This document shows, in pieces, positions 27,167-37,178 of a DNA stretch of 45,121 nt. The stretch covers positions 1 to 45,121 of the forward strand of contig CALKIX010000055.1 in NCBI GenBank assembly GCA_937995665.1. Reading direction: 5' to 3'. Origin of the DNA: an uncultured Hellea sp. Lineage in GTDB: Bacteria > Pseudomonadota > Alphaproteobacteria > Caulobacterales > Maricaulaceae. The translations under genes were made by a program, and so were the position numbers. A model generated the notes under the pieces. That model saw only the letters and a program-made list of their open reading frames with translations, had not been told where the DNA came from and searched no databases. Numbering within the stretch: position 1 is the first letter of the stretch; each line of letters starts with the position of its first letter.

Positions 27167-28262
27167 AGGCGAGGCGCCCATCGGGCTCAACAATAATGTC
27201 CCCACCAAGTTCCATTTCAAGGAGGGCTGCTGTGGCAATGGCCGTCGTTAGCCCGCTAAGCCTAATGATTTCGTCACGTGAGACGGGGGTAGGCGATAAG
27301 AGTTGCTTGATTGTGCTATGCGCGCGTTCAATATCTTTTTGAGCGCCCTCCCAGTCAAAATCTGGGGCCTTATAATCATGTTCGACTTCCATCATTTGTG
27401 GTGGGCGAATATTTTCAAGGCAGTTAATGATGTCCTCGACATTCTCTATGAGCGCCGCGCCTTGTTGAATCAGGCGGTTACAGCCTTTGGTGCGAGGGTC
27501 GAGCGGAGAGCCAGGGGCGGCCATGACTTCGCGGTTCTGCTCGAGGGCGTAGCGCGCCGTGATTAAGGTTCCAGAGCGCTCAGCCGCTTCGATAACAACA
27601 ACGCCGAGCGAGAGGCCAGAAATGATGCGGTTGCGGCGCGGAAAATCGCGGGCCGTGGCGCGGTAGCCCACAGGGCTTTCAGATATAATTGCGCCCCGAG
27701 TGCTCATCGCTTCATAAATCTCGGCATTTTGGCGCGGATATATATCATTAACGCCGCCGCCCAGCACAGCAGCCGTTCCGGTCTCAAGGCTCGCCGCATG
27801 GGCGCTGGCATCTATTCCTCGGGCAAGACCTGAGACAATTGTATAGCCGGCCTCTCCTAGCTCGCTTGCAATCTGGCGGGCAAAACGCTGGCCAATGGCA
27901 GAGGCATTTCGCGAGCCCACAATAGCGATGCAGGGCTTGTGCAGTATATCTGTCCGGCCCATCACTGTGATGAGCGGCGGGGTAGGATCTACGGCGCGCA
28001 GATATTTGGGGTAATCAGGCTCGCAGGCCGCTATAATTTTTGCCCCTATTTGCTCCGTATGCGCCATCTCAGCCTCGGCCTCTTCAAGGCTAGGCACTTT
28101 GGCGGCTTTGCGCTGGGCAATATGGGGCAAGGCGGTTATGGCAGCTGCGGGAGTCTTGTAACGGCGTAGCAAATCGCGAAAAGCCACAGGGCCAACGCGC
28201 GGGGTGCGAGAGAGGCGCAGCCAGTCGCGTTTTTCCGCGAAGGATAGCGCCCTTAACTGCAT
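27150..28262 (-). CDS. dprA: DNA-processing protein DprA
   Basis: AIVGSRNASAIGQRFARQIASELGEAGYTIVSGLARGIDASAHAASL, FPRRNRIISGLSLGVVVIEAAERSGTLITARYALEQNREVMAAPG. Confidence 0.95.
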   Translation of the reverse strand: MQLRALSFAEKRDWLRLSRTPRVGPVAFRDLLRRYKTPAAAITALPHIAQRKAAKVPSLEEAEAEMAHTEQIGAKIIAACEPDYPKYLRAVDPTPPLITVMGRTDILHKPCIAIVGSRNASAIGQRFARQIASELGEAGYTIVSGLARGIDASAHAASLETGTAAVLGGGVNDIYPRQNAEIYEAMSTRGAIISESPVGYRATARDFPRRNRIISGLSLGVVVIEAAERSGTLITARYALEQNREVMAAPGSPLDPRTKGCNRLIQQGAALIENVEDIINCLENIRPPQMMEVEHDYKAPDFDWEGAQKDIERAHSTIKQLLSPTPVSRDEIIRLSGLTTAIATAALLEMELGGDIIVEPDGRLASIPGF

Positions 28263-28855
28263 TAGCCCTTTTGACCAATCTTGGACTCAGTGCCTTTAAT
28301 AATGCGGCCAATATTTTCGTGGTGGCGAATATAGATGATTAGCGCCATAATCGCTGCCATCATGGCCGCATTTGTATAGCCCATAAGATAGGCAATAAGT
28401 GGACATGAGCCTGCGGCCGCCAAGGCTGAGAGCGATGATATGCGCGTCAGGAACGCGCAACCTATCCATATTGCGCCTGAAATCAGTCCAACAGGCCAGG
28501 CCACGGCGAGCATGCCGCCAAAAAATGTGGCCACGCCTTTCCCGCCTTGGAAACCAAGCCATATAGGAAAACAATGCCCAATAAGCGCTGCGGCGCCAGC
28601 AAAATATCCCATGGGCGCGCCTAAATAGTGATTAAAGAGAAGGGCGGCGGCGCCAGCTTTGGCAGCGTCTAGTAAAAGCGTTAGAAAGGCAATGTCCTTG
28701 CGTCCTGTGCGTAGCACATTGGTCGCGCCAATATTACCAGAGCCTATCTCGCGTATATCGCCTTGCCCGCTGGCCCGCGCAATTAATAAGCCAAAAGGAA
28801 TAGAACCTAAAAGGTAGCCGCCAATGAGGGCGTATAAAATCTCGATTTGAAACAT
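28262..28855 (-). CDS. plsY: Glycerol-3-phosphate acyltransferase PlsY
   Basis: GYLLGSIPFGLLIARASGQGDIREIGSGNIGATNVLRTG, GHCFPIWLGFQGGKGVATFFG. Confidence 0.95.
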   Translation of the reverse strand: MFQIEILYALIGGYLLGSIPFGLLIARASGQGDIREIGSGNIGATNVLRTGRKDIAFLTLLLDAAKAGAAALLFNHYLGAPMGYFAGAAALIGHCFPIWLGFQGGKGVATFFGGMLAVAWPVGLISGAIWIGCAFLTRISSLSALAAAGSCPLIAYLMGYTNAAMMAAIMALIIYIRHHENIGRIIKGTESKIGQKG

Positions 28856-29013
28856 AACAAGAACATGGCTTAATTACACCCAAGAGTCAAAGGCTAGATG
28901 CGTGCGAGAGAAGAAAGCTTGAAATCCCGCTATATCAAGGCGATTATTGATGGGGGAGATAGAGGACAGTCTTTTGCTGCGCGTTTTGTATGAAAGTTGG
29001 AGAGGTCTTGTCA

Positions 29014-29033
29014 TTATGCAACAAATTGCATAA
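29014..29033. promoter_or_regulatory. Perfect inverted repeat upstream of the thiolase gene (candidate operator)
   Basis: TTATGCAA-CAAA-TTGCATAA, 34 nt before the ATG. Confidence 0.55.
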
Positions 29034-29067
29034 GAAGTGACTTTCAGAATTTACTTAGGAGTCTCCC

Positions 29068-30243
29068 ATGCGCGAAGCCGTCATTGTCTCAACAGCTAGA
29101 ACACCAATTGGCCGCGCCTATCGCGGCGCTTTTAATGCCACAGGCGCGCCGACACTTGCGGGTCATGCCATTGATGCTGCGGTCGCGCGCGCAGGGATAG
29201 AGGGTGCAGACGTCGATGATGTGATTATGGGCTGCGGGCTCCAGCAAGGCGTACAGGTCACAATAGGCCGTAATGCGGTTCTCGCCTCCAATCTGCCGGT
29301 CACAGTCCCTGCGCAAAGCATAGACCGCCAATGTTCCTCGGGCATGATGGCGATTGGTATTGCGGCTAAACAGATCATCGTAGATAATCAAGATATAGTC
29401 ATTGGCGGCGGGGTTGAGTCGATCTCTTTGGTGCAAACCCCTGAGATGCGGGTGGCTCCCGATATAAATGTCATCAAGAAACACCCTCAAGCTTATATTC
29501 AAATGATTGATACGGCCGAAATTGTTGCTGAGCGTTACGGCGTCTCGCGCGAGCGCATGGATGAATATGCGCTTCTCTCTCAGCAGCGCACCCATGCCGC
29601 GCAGCAGGCCGGGGCCTATGATGACGAAATCGTGCCGCTAAAATCGACTATGAAGGTCATGCATAAAGAAACCAAAGAAGTCTCAGAACAAGACGTTATG
29701 CTTGAAAAAGACGAGGGGAATCGCCCTTCAACAACGCTTGAAGGTCTTATTGGGCTCAAGCCAGTCCGCGGGCCCGAGAAGACCATAACGGCGGGCAATG
29801 CGTCACAACTTTCTGACGGAGCCTCTGTCTCTGTGCTTATGGAGCGCAAGGAAGCTGAGCGCCGCGGGCTTGCGCCGCTGGGTATTTACCGAGGTATGGC
29901 GGTGGCTGGGCTTGAGCCTGATGAAATGGGTATTGGCCCGATTTATGCCGTGCCTAAATTACTTAAGCAAACAGGGCTGACCATGGATGATATTGATCTA
30001 TGGGAGCTGAATGAAGCTTTCGCGGTACAGGTGCTTTATTGTCAAGATAAGCTGGGTATTCCGACGGAGAAAATGAATGTCAATGGCGGCGCGATTTCTA
30101 TCGGACATCCTTACGGTATGAGCGGGGCCCGCATGGTGGCTCACGCGCTTATTGAAGGCAAAAGACGCGGTGCCAAATATGTCGTCTCCACCATGTGTGT
30201 GGGCGGCGGCATGGGCGCGGCTGGTTTATTCGAAGTGGCCTAG
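29068..30243 (+). CDS. Thiolase family acetyl-CoA C-acyltransferase
   Basis: [82 protein letters not shown]. Confidence 0.95.
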   Translation: MREAVIVSTARTPIGRAYRGAFNATGAPTLAGHAIDAAVARAGIEGADVDDVIMGCGLQQGVQVTIGRNAVLASNLPVTVPAQSIDRQCSSGMMAIGIAAKQIIVDNQDIVIGGGVESISLVQTPEMRVAPDINVIKKHPQAYIQMIDTAEIVAERYGVSRERMDEYALLSQQRTHAAQQAGAYDDEIVPLKSTMKVMHKETKEVSEQDVMLEKDEGNRPSTTLEGLIGLKPVRGPEKTITAGNASQLSDGASVSVLMERKEAERRGLAPLGIYRGMAVAGLEPDEMGIGPIYAVPKLLKQTGLTMDDIDLWELNEAFAVQVLYCQDKLGIPTEKMNVNGGAISIGHPYGMSGARMVAHALIEGKRRGAKYVVSTMCVGGGMGAAGLFEVA

Positions 30244-30246
30244 CGA

Positions 30247-30702
30247 ATGCCCATTGTGACAATTCCAGAAATGAAAGCACTCATAGGCCAAGAATTTGGT
30301 GTGAGCGACTGGTTTGAGGTGACACAAGATCGTATCAATCAATTTGCTGATGCCACGTTGGATTATCAATTTATCCACATCGATGCAGAAAGAGCCAAGA
30401 ACTCGTCTTTTGGCGGCACGATTGCCCATGGGTTTCTCACGCTCTCGCTTTTATCAAAATTTGTAGAAGAGGTAGGATTTGTAATTAAAGACTCAAAAAT
30501 GGGCATAAATTATGGTTTTGAAAAAATAAGATTCCTCGCCCCAGTAAGGGCTAACGCCCGTATAAGAACACGCTTTACCCTCGAGAGCGTGGCCGAGAAG
30601 AAAGCGGGACATTATTTAATGTCCTATGGCGTCACAGTTGATATTGAAGGCGAGGAAACTCCAGCGCTAATCGCGAATTGGCTGGGAATGCAAGTGACCT
30701 GA
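30247..30702 (+). CDS. MaoC family (R)-hydratase
   Basis: DRINQFADATLDYQFIHIDAERAKNSSFGGTIAHGFLTLSLLSKF hot-dog hydratase motif. Confidence 0.93.
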   Translation: MPIVTIPEMKALIGQEFGVSDWFEVTQDRINQFADATLDYQFIHIDAERAKNSSFGGTIAHGFLTLSLLSKFVEEVGFVIKDSKMGINYGFEKIRFLAPVRANARIRTRFTLESVAEKKAGHYLMSYGVTVDIEGEETPALIANWLGMQVT

Positions 30703-30834
30703 GGAATTATAGCGCTTAGGGCTGCTTTTTCTTTGTATATCCTCTAAATCATAGGCTGAAGGAAAAATAAATTAACCCTTTGCAAGGTATTCATCTTTAG
30801 ATTCTATTAAGACTTGAGTTGATTCGGAGCGTAT

Positions 30835-31275
30835 ATGCGCTTTTTTACAATATTCCCGCTGATGATTGTGCCCGTCGTCACCTATAATGTTTTGGCGATA
30901 TCGGGCAGCGCCTTTTCGTCTGTGGATGCAATAAGAGAGCGCCTAGATACAGATTTTATAAGTATTCCCATGGCCTCTAATGTAACGTGGGACATTACCC
31001 CCGGCTATGCCTTGATTACGGCGTCATTGGTGATGCTCTTTTTTGAGCTCTTAAAATCTACAGGAACAGGGCGGGCTGCGGTTATGAACCATGCGTTTTC
31101 AATGGTGCTATTCATCATTTGTATCGTAGAGTTTTTGATGTTTCCAGCCTTTGCCACTTCGGTGTTTTTTATCATCATGCTGATGTGCTTATTGGACGTT
31201 ATGGCGGGCTTTATGGTGACCATTGCGGCGGCGCGCAGAGATTTTGGTGTTGGGGATGGCGGCTTTGTTGATTAA
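30835..31275 (+). CDS. Uncharacterised small integral membrane protein (146 aa)
   Basis: ORF with several hydrophobic helices; no overlapping alternative; family not identified from sequence alone. Confidence 0.7.
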   Translation: MRFFTIFPLMIVPVVTYNVLAISGSAFSSVDAIRERLDTDFISIPMASNVTWDITPGYALITASLVMLFFELLKSTGTGRAAVMNHAFSMVLFIICIVEFLMFPAFATSVFFIIMLMCLLDVMAGFMVTIAAARRDFGVGDGGFVD

Positions 31276-31363
31276 GTCGCCTTTTATTAATGTTTTTAGA
31301 TTATACAAGCCAAGGTTTAGTTAAAGGTGGCGCGTAATTTCATGCCTATAATAAGTTATAAAA

Positions 31364-33094
31364 ATGCTTAAACGAGGTGCTAATGAAAAAGCGCTGACAG
31401 GACAAGTCTCGCTATCCACGGGGGGGGCTCTTGCGGATGCCTTTAGTTTAATCGGCGGCGCGCCTTTTGAGATTCGCTATAGTGAGAGCGGCATTGAAGA
31501 GGCGGTAATCATTTGGCCTTACCCAAAATTATTGCAAGCCTTATTACGTTCACCCATGCCTCTTTTGCCTTCTCAAACCCATGAATGGCATGGGCGTATG
31601 GACGCGGCAGGCCAAAGAGAGCGAGCAAATGCACTGCGTAGCTTGACATGGGAAGGGGCGCAATATTGTGTACGTTACCTATTACGAACGGATGATGCCC
31701 GCTATGTTCGTGTTGAAGAGCGCGGCCGCCGTATTGCTGGCAAGGAAGGCATGCAAAGCCGCGTGATCGGCGTGCTCACGAATATCGATTCTGTTCAAGA
31801 AGAAGTAGAGCGTGCGGCTTATTTATCGGCCCATGATGATCTGACAGGCTTATGGAATAAGAACCGTTTAGTAGAAGGACTTGATTATCTCATCGCCCTG
31901 GTGCGCCGCACGCGCCAATTTGCGATCTATCTACGCATAGAGATCTCAAATCTTGCGCAGACAAATGAGACTTACGGCTACGAAACAGGCGATAGGCTAT
32001 TGCTCGGTATTGCCGACCGTCTGCGTGATATGATGCGCGCGCCTGATATGTTAGCCCGCGTTGAAAATGCCAGCTTTGGGCTGGGTCTTTATGGCGTGAA
32101 AGAAGAGGATTTGGACATCTTGGTGGCGCGCTTACAAACTATATTATCCGAAATGCCTTATAACAGTTTTCATGGCCCACTTTATGCCGAGTGTAACTTT
32201 GCTGCCACGAGCTTGGCTGATAAGGCTCAATGTTCTTACGATGCGCTTAGCCAAGCGGGCGCGGCACTTGAATATGCCGCCAAGCACGAGAAACCGGGCT
32301 TATCTTTCTACTCAAATGATATGAAAATAAAACCCGCACCCATGCCCCAAGATGTTGCCACAGCTGAAGATATATTAGAGGCGCTTAATGACCGCCGTAT
32401 TTTACTGGCCTACCAGCCCATTGTTGATGCGAAAACGCGAGAGCTGCATCATTATGAGTGCCTTTTAAGACTACGCACAGATGCGGGCGAAATGGTGTCT
32501 GCGGGGCGTTTTATAATGGCGGCTGAAAAATTGGGGCTTATCCATTTGCTTGATAGGCGCGCCCTCGCGCTTGCGTCTGAAACCTTGCGGCAATACCCTG
32601 ATGTTGAACTCGCGCTAAATGTCTCTGCGGGCACGGTAAAAGATATGGAAGCGGCAGATGCCTATATCGCCGCGCTACGCGCGCTCGGCCCCGCGGTAAC
32701 GCGCGTCACTCTCGAGCTCACGGAAACTGTCGCGCTGGAAGACCCGGCCATGGCGAGCCGTTTTTCCGTTGAAGCGCGCTCATTAGGCTGTGAATTTGCT
32801 ATTGATGACTTTGGCTCTGGTTACACCACTTTCAGAAATCTCATGGCGATTGAGGCGGATACGATAAAAATTGATGGTAGCTTTATAGAAGATATCTCCA
32901 TTAGTCCCTATAAACAAACCTTTGTACGCATGATGGTGGATCTAGCACAAACCTTTAGCGTGAAGACGGTGGCAGAAATGGTCGATAGCCATTCTGATGC
33001 AGATCTTCTAAAGCGCCTTGGTGTGGATTATCTGCAGGGTTATATGTTTGGTGTTCCTTCCGCATCCCCCGCTTGGAGAAAGCAGGCGTCTTAA
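31364..33094 (+). CDS. PAS-like / degenerate GGDEF / EAL domain protein (probable c-di-GMP phosphodiesterase)
   Basis: GGDEF-like region with site replaced by ENASF; EAL region ECLLR, ALNVSAGTV, LELTETVAL, AIDDFGSGYTTFRNL, DTIKIDGSFI, AEMVD, DYLQGYMFG. Confidence 0.9.
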   Translation: MLKRGANEKALTGQVSLSTGGALADAFSLIGGAPFEIRYSESGIEEAVIIWPYPKLLQALLRSPMPLLPSQTHEWHGRMDAAGQRERANALRSLTWEGAQYCVRYLLRTDDARYVRVEERGRRIAGKEGMQSRVIGVLTNIDSVQEEVERAAYLSAHDDLTGLWNKNRLVEGLDYLIALVRRTRQFAIYLRIEISNLAQTNETYGYETGDRLLLGIADRLRDMMRAPDMLARVENASFGLGLYGVKEEDLDILVARLQTILSEMPYNSFHGPLYAECNFAATSLADKAQCSYDALSQAGAALEYAAKHEKPGLSFYSNDMKIKPAPMPQDVATAEDILEALNDRRILLAYQPIVDAKTRELHHYECLLRLRTDAGEMVSAGRFIMAAEKLGLIHLLDRRALALASETLRQYPDVELALNVSAGTVKDMEAADAYIAALRALGPAVTRVTLELTETVALEDPAMASRFSVEARSLGCEFAIDDFGSGYTTFRNLMAIEADTIKIDGSFIEDISISPYKQTFVRMMVDLAQTFSVKTVAEMVDSHSDADLLKRLGVDYLQGYMFGVPSASPAWRKQAS

Positions 33095-33132
33095 GCATTT
33101 CCCTTTGCCGCTATAAGGTTTAAGCTAGGCCC

Positions 33133-33870
33133 ATGCGCCAGACCATCATATCGCTCGAAAAGTTTTATAGTGCTCCCCTTGGGAAATCAGCGCTAGATAT
33201 GGCGGGACGCAGACTAGTCAGCCTATGGCCAGATTTAGCGGGTCGCAATGTGCTAGGTTTTGGTTATTGCGGGCCTTATCTGGCACCTTATATGAAAAGC
33301 GCAAATCGCATGGTGCTGGCTATGCCGGGCGGGCAGGGCGCGGTTGTCTCTACGGGGCAGCGAGGCAATATTACTTGCCTGACCCATGAAGATTATCTGC
33401 CATTTTCTGATGCGCGCTTTGATAATGTGCTTTGCGTTCACGGAGCCGAAGAAACGCCGGATTTGAATGTCTTGTTGCGAGAGTTATGGCGGGTGACACG
33501 GCCAGAAGGACGTATCGTTGTTATCGCCTCAAACCGCTCTGGCCTTTGGGCAGGCTCGGATAAAAGTCCCTTTGGCGCGGGCCGTCCCTTTTCGCGCAAT
33601 CAACTCCGTACAGCGCTTCAAGCGGCAGGCTTTGTCCCGACAGTATGGTCAGGGGCTCTTTATGCGCCGCCCTTTACGCGCCTTGCTAAACCCACCTTTA
33701 CAAAGGGCTGTGAGCGCTTTGGGGAGACCGTCTGGCCACGTTTTTCTGGACTAGTGCTTGTGGAAGCGGTCAAGCGGCTTTATGCGGAGCCTGCAGGTTA
33801 TGTGAAGGCAACGCCCAAACGCGCAAAATTTGGAAACTCGGCCGCCGCAAACCGCACGGTAAATGAATAG
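33133..33870 (+). CDS. Class I SAM-dependent methyltransferase family protein
   Basis: NVLGFGYCGPYLAPY, DARFDNVLCVHGAEETPDLNVLLRELWRVTRPEGRIVVI. Confidence 0.82.
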   Translation: MRQTIISLEKFYSAPLGKSALDMAGRRLVSLWPDLAGRNVLGFGYCGPYLAPYMKSANRMVLAMPGGQGAVVSTGQRGNITCLTHEDYLPFSDARFDNVLCVHGAEETPDLNVLLRELWRVTRPEGRIVVIASNRSGLWAGSDKSPFGAGRPFSRNQLRTALQAAGFVPTVWSGALYAPPFTRLAKPTFTKGCERFGETVWPRFSGLVLVEAVKRLYAEPAGYVKATPKRAKFGNSAAANRTVNE

Positions 33871-33887
33871 GAAGTCGTAAATTAGAT

Positions 33888-34622
33888 ATGTCAAAACCGC
33901 CTTTGAAAATAGAAGATATTCGTGTTGAGATTGACCGTGTGGATAACACACTTTTAGAACTTATTGCCGAGCGCATGGAGCTGGCCGCGGCTGTGCGCCG
34001 CGCCAAGTCAGGGGTGCGGGTCTGGCGGCCCTCGCGCGAGGAAAGCCATGTGCGTGATCTCGCGGCCGCGACCAAAGATACGCCGCCAGAACTTGTCTCG
34101 CGTATTTGGGCTGAGCTAATGAGCGCAAGCCTGGCCCTGCAAGGTTTGATGACTTTGCACGTCGCGTTGGAAGGCGACGCGCTCGAAGTCTGGACATTAG
34201 TGCGAGACCGCTTTGGCGCGGCTATTCCTATTATATCTTATCCAACGGCCAGCTCGGCTTTGGCCGCCGCTCATGCAGATCCTGAAGGGGTGGCCATTGT
34301 GCCTGCGCCCGGCGGGATGAATAATTGGTGGATGGCGCTGGGCGAAAAAGGCGCGATGCCCGACATGCATATTCTGGCCGGATTGCCGCGTACGGGTGAT
34401 GATAGCTGGCCTAAGGCCGTGGCAGTTGCGACCGCGGATATACAGCCTTCTGGCAAAGACGCGACACTTTTAATTTGCGGCGTAGATACTAAAATTCCAA
34501 ATGCGGCGATGCGGGCCCAAGCGGGGAACTCCCAACTGCTAACCGTTGATGGCTTTTTAGAGCAAGCGCCAAAAGGCGCGAAAATTATTGGCGTGCTGCC
34601 AAATCCAATAGGACGAAAATAA
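33888..34622 (+). CDS. Chorismate mutase-domain protein with prephenate-dehydratase-like C-terminal half
   Basis: N-term IRVEIDRVDNTLLELIAERMELAAAVRRAK (CM type II helix); C-term region includes GVAIVPAPGG; adjacent to tyrA. Confidence 0.8.
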   Translation: MSKPPLKIEDIRVEIDRVDNTLLELIAERMELAAAVRRAKSGVRVWRPSREESHVRDLAAATKDTPPELVSRIWAELMSASLALQGLMTLHVALEGDALEVWTLVRDRFGAAIPIISYPTASSALAAAHADPEGVAIVPAPGGMNNWWMALGEKGAMPDMHILAGLPRTGDDSWPKAVAVATADIQPSGKDATLLICGVDTKIPNAAMRAQAGNSQLLTVDGFLEQAPKGAKIIGVLPNPIGRK

Positions 34623-35530
34623 TGAGCCTAGACAGCGTACTTATCATTGGTGGAGGGCTGATTGGCTCGTCGATTGCCCGCGCAGCGAAAGCTTATGGGC
34701 AAGCCGAAAAGGTCTATATTTCCGATAAATCTTCCAGCGCTTGCGACGCGATTGAACGCCTTGGGTTTGCCGATGGCGTTGCTGAAAACTCACCGGAGCT
34801 TTATGCCTCTCAAGCTGATCTGATTATTTTATGTGTGCCCCCTGGCCGAATCGGCGAAGTCGCGCAACAAGTGATTCCCGTTATGAAAGCGGGCGCTATT
34901 TTATCTGATGTTGGCTCAATTAAGGGCGATGTTATCAAACAAATTAAGCCGCATTTACGAGATGATATTCACTTTGTGCCGGGGCACCCTATTGCAGGGA
35001 CAGAGTTCTCTGGACCGGAGGCTGGGTTTGCCGAAATGTTTCGAGATCGTTGGTGTATTTTAACCCCTGAAGAAGGGGTGAGCACCGCGGCGACTGCGGC
35101 GCTTAAAAAGTTCTGGCAAGGCATAGGCTCTGATGTGGCGATTATGTCGCCCGAGCGCCATGACATTGTACTGGCGACGACCTCCCATGTACCGCATCTC
35201 ATTGCCTATACGCTGGTCGGTACTGCGGTGGATATGGAAGAGGTTACCCAAAGTGAAGTTGTTAAATATTCGGCGGGCGGATTTCGGGACTTTACCCGTA
35301 TTGCAGCCTCTGATCCTGTCATGTGGCGCGATGTTTTTCTTGCTAATAAAGATGCCACGCTCGAAGTGGTTGACCGTTTCATCGAGGATTTATCCGCCTT
35401 AAAACGCGCTATACGCTGGCAGGATGGCGAAGCTTTATTGGAGCATTTTGCCAAGACCCGCGATGTGCGCCGCAAAATTGTGGATGCGGGCCAAGATAGC
35501 GCCGAGCCTAATTTTGGCCGTAATGATTAA
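34622..35530 (+). CDS. tyrA: Prephenate/arogenate dehydrogenase family protein
   Basis: VLIIGGGLIGSSIARAAKAYG, ILSDVGSIKGDVIKQI, FVPGHPIAGTEFSGPEAGFAEMF, GGFRDFTRIAASDPVMWRDVFLAN. Confidence 0.95.
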   Translation: MSLDSVLIIGGGLIGSSIARAAKAYGQAEKVYISDKSSSACDAIERLGFADGVAENSPELYASQADLIILCVPPGRIGEVAQQVIPVMKAGAILSDVGSIKGDVIKQIKPHLRDDIHFVPGHPIAGTEFSGPEAGFAEMFRDRWCILTPEEGVSTAATAALKKFWQGIGSDVAIMSPERHDIVLATTSHVPHLIAYTLVGTAVDMEEVTQSEVVKYSAGGFRDFTRIAASDPVMWRDVFLANKDATLEVVDRFIEDLSALKRAIRWQDGEALLEHFAKTRDVRRKIVDAGQDSAEPNFGRND

Positions 35531-36510
35531 AGCTTATAAAGGCTCTGCCCAAAGAGGGTGATATAGCCGCCGCGAATATTGAGCGTTAGCTCTTGGCGCC
35601 CCGCGGCATTTACGGGAAGCAAGCCTGTTGCTAACCTAGCGGTAGTGGCTTGGCTAGAGCTTAAAATATCAGCTTGCTGTAATTGCCCAATCAAGTACGA
35701 AATATCATCGACCTCAGCGCGAATGAAGCCGTCCGTCCCCGTGCTTGAGAGTGTTAGCTCAAACTCCCCTAGAAATTTAGCTTGCCCCCAGACGAGTTCC
35801 CAATGATGGCCCTTAATTTTTCCACCCTCGCGCCACGCGGCAATCGTTTCAATGTCCAGATTTGAAAGCCCATGGGCGCTCATGTCTACGGCCGCAGATT
35901 CAATAAAGGGACCAAAGACTGTTTGGAGTTTTTCAGCCGCTTTTCTGTTTAAAAATAATTTCTCAATATCCCCCTCAATATGCATATCATCGCCTTTTGG
36001 ATTAAGGGAAATATCCGCGCGCTCAAATCCAACAATCGGCGGCAGAGTTCCGATGACGGCGTGTATTTGAGGCCGCCGTAGCGAGGCGCTCAGGGCTTTG
36101 GGCTTCCCGCTCACCCCGATTTTAAGCTTTGCGGTGAGGTTGAAAGGGCGCACATCAAAGAGCCATCGCGCCCCCTTTGCGCTGCGCATATCTATGCGGG
36201 AATTTCCGCTATGATCAATATCCCATCTGAGGGGATTAACGCTGGAGGCTTGCAGGCGAAATATGTCCGAGCGTAAAGACCAAGGCCGCTGTATTTGCCG
36301 CGGGGAGGTGATGGTCAAATCATGGAGCTGGGATCTAAATTTTAAAGGATAACCGCCCGCAGATAAGCCCTTATGGTCTATGACATAACCCGCGCTCTCC
36401 TGCGCTTTTATTTCCTCGACGATGCCGTCAACCAGAGAGGTCCGACCATAAGCCCAATAGAAACTAAAGAGCATAAAAATGCCCATCAGAGTAATGATGA
36501 GTTTTTTCAT
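35527..36510 (-). CDS. DUF2125 domain-containing protein
   Basis: N-terminal membrane anchor, EEIKAQESAGYVIDHKGLSAGGYPLKFRSQLHDLTITSP, convergent with tyrA. Confidence 0.8.
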   Translation of the reverse strand: MKKLIITLMGIFMLFSFYWAYGRTSLVDGIVEEIKAQESAGYVIDHKGLSAGGYPLKFRSQLHDLTITSPRQIQRPWSLRSDIFRLQASSVNPLRWDIDHSGNSRIDMRSAKGARWLFDVRPFNLTAKLKIGVSGKPKALSASLRRPQIHAVIGTLPPIVGFERADISLNPKGDDMHIEGDIEKLFLNRKAAEKLQTVFGPFIESAAVDMSAHGLSNLDIETIAAWREGGKIKGHHWELVWGQAKFLGEFELTLSSTGTDGFIRAEVDDISYLIGQLQQADILSSSQATTARLATGLLPVNAAGRQELTLNIRGGYITLFGQSLYKL

Positions 36511-37178
36511 TTCTGGGCCTCAGCGGGCAAGGGGGGTAGTAATGGAGCGCCTTGATCTTCACGGCTGGCAGGGTCGCGTAAATAGGCGAGCAGCAGCTTC
36601 ACATATTCTTGGCCAAGCCGTTTAAAGCGGGCAGCATTTTTGTACCAACGGGCTTGGCCGGGATTGGTTACCGGATAAGGTGTTATGCGCATGCGGCCAG
36701 CAACGGCGCTAATTTCTAACTGTGCGCGCGGCATATGAAAGGCCGAGGTGACTAATATGATATGCTCGTAGCTTAAAGCTTGCGCCCAGCTTGCCGTTTC
36801 GCGGGCATTACCAATCGTATCCTTGGCCAGATAATCTAGATCCAAACAGCACTGGGCGTGGCTTTGCGAAAGGCCTGTTAATTGCGTAATATCTTCAAGT
36901 GAGTTTTGTTCATTGACTCCAGAGATGAGCAAGCGCTCGCCCTTATTGTCGGTCAAAAGCTGTCCGCCAGTGGTCAGCCGTCCGCCTCCGCGCCCCGTCC
37001 AGACAACAATGCCGTCGGCCTTTTCAAGAGCACTGGGCGGGCTTAGCGTTTCAACGCGATGAGCAAAGACTATAAAGCCCAGACAAAATAGGAGTATTGA
37101 GAGCCCGGCCATAAAAAGCATGAATTTTAGCCATCCGCGCCGCTTTTGTTCCTTGGTTAATTTCGGCTTGCGGCTCAT
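36507..37178 (-). CDS. YdcF/DUF218 family protein
   Basis: ADGIVVWTGRGGGRLTTGGQLL...GERLLISGVN...GNARETASWAQALSYEHIILVTSAFHMPRAQLEI. Confidence 0.9.
   Translation of the reverse strand: MSRKPKLTKEQKRRGWLKFMLFMAGLSILLFCLGFIVFAHRVETLSPPSALEKADGIVVWTGRGGGRLTTGGQLLTDNKGERLLISGVNEQNSLEDITQLTGLSQSHAQCCLDLDYLAKDTIGNARETASWAQALSYEHIILVTSAFHMPRAQLEISAVAGRMRITPYPVTNPGQARWYKNAARFKRLGQEYVKLLLAYLRDPASREDQGAPLLPPLPAEAQK

Noticed and set aside
29089-29595. 168-aa minus-strand ORF
   Set aside because: Antisense to the thiolase active-site region; shadow ORF.
31830-32130. Possible active diguanylate cyclase domain in the EAL protein
   Set aside because: The GGDEF signature is replaced by ENASF, so synthesis activity is unlikely.
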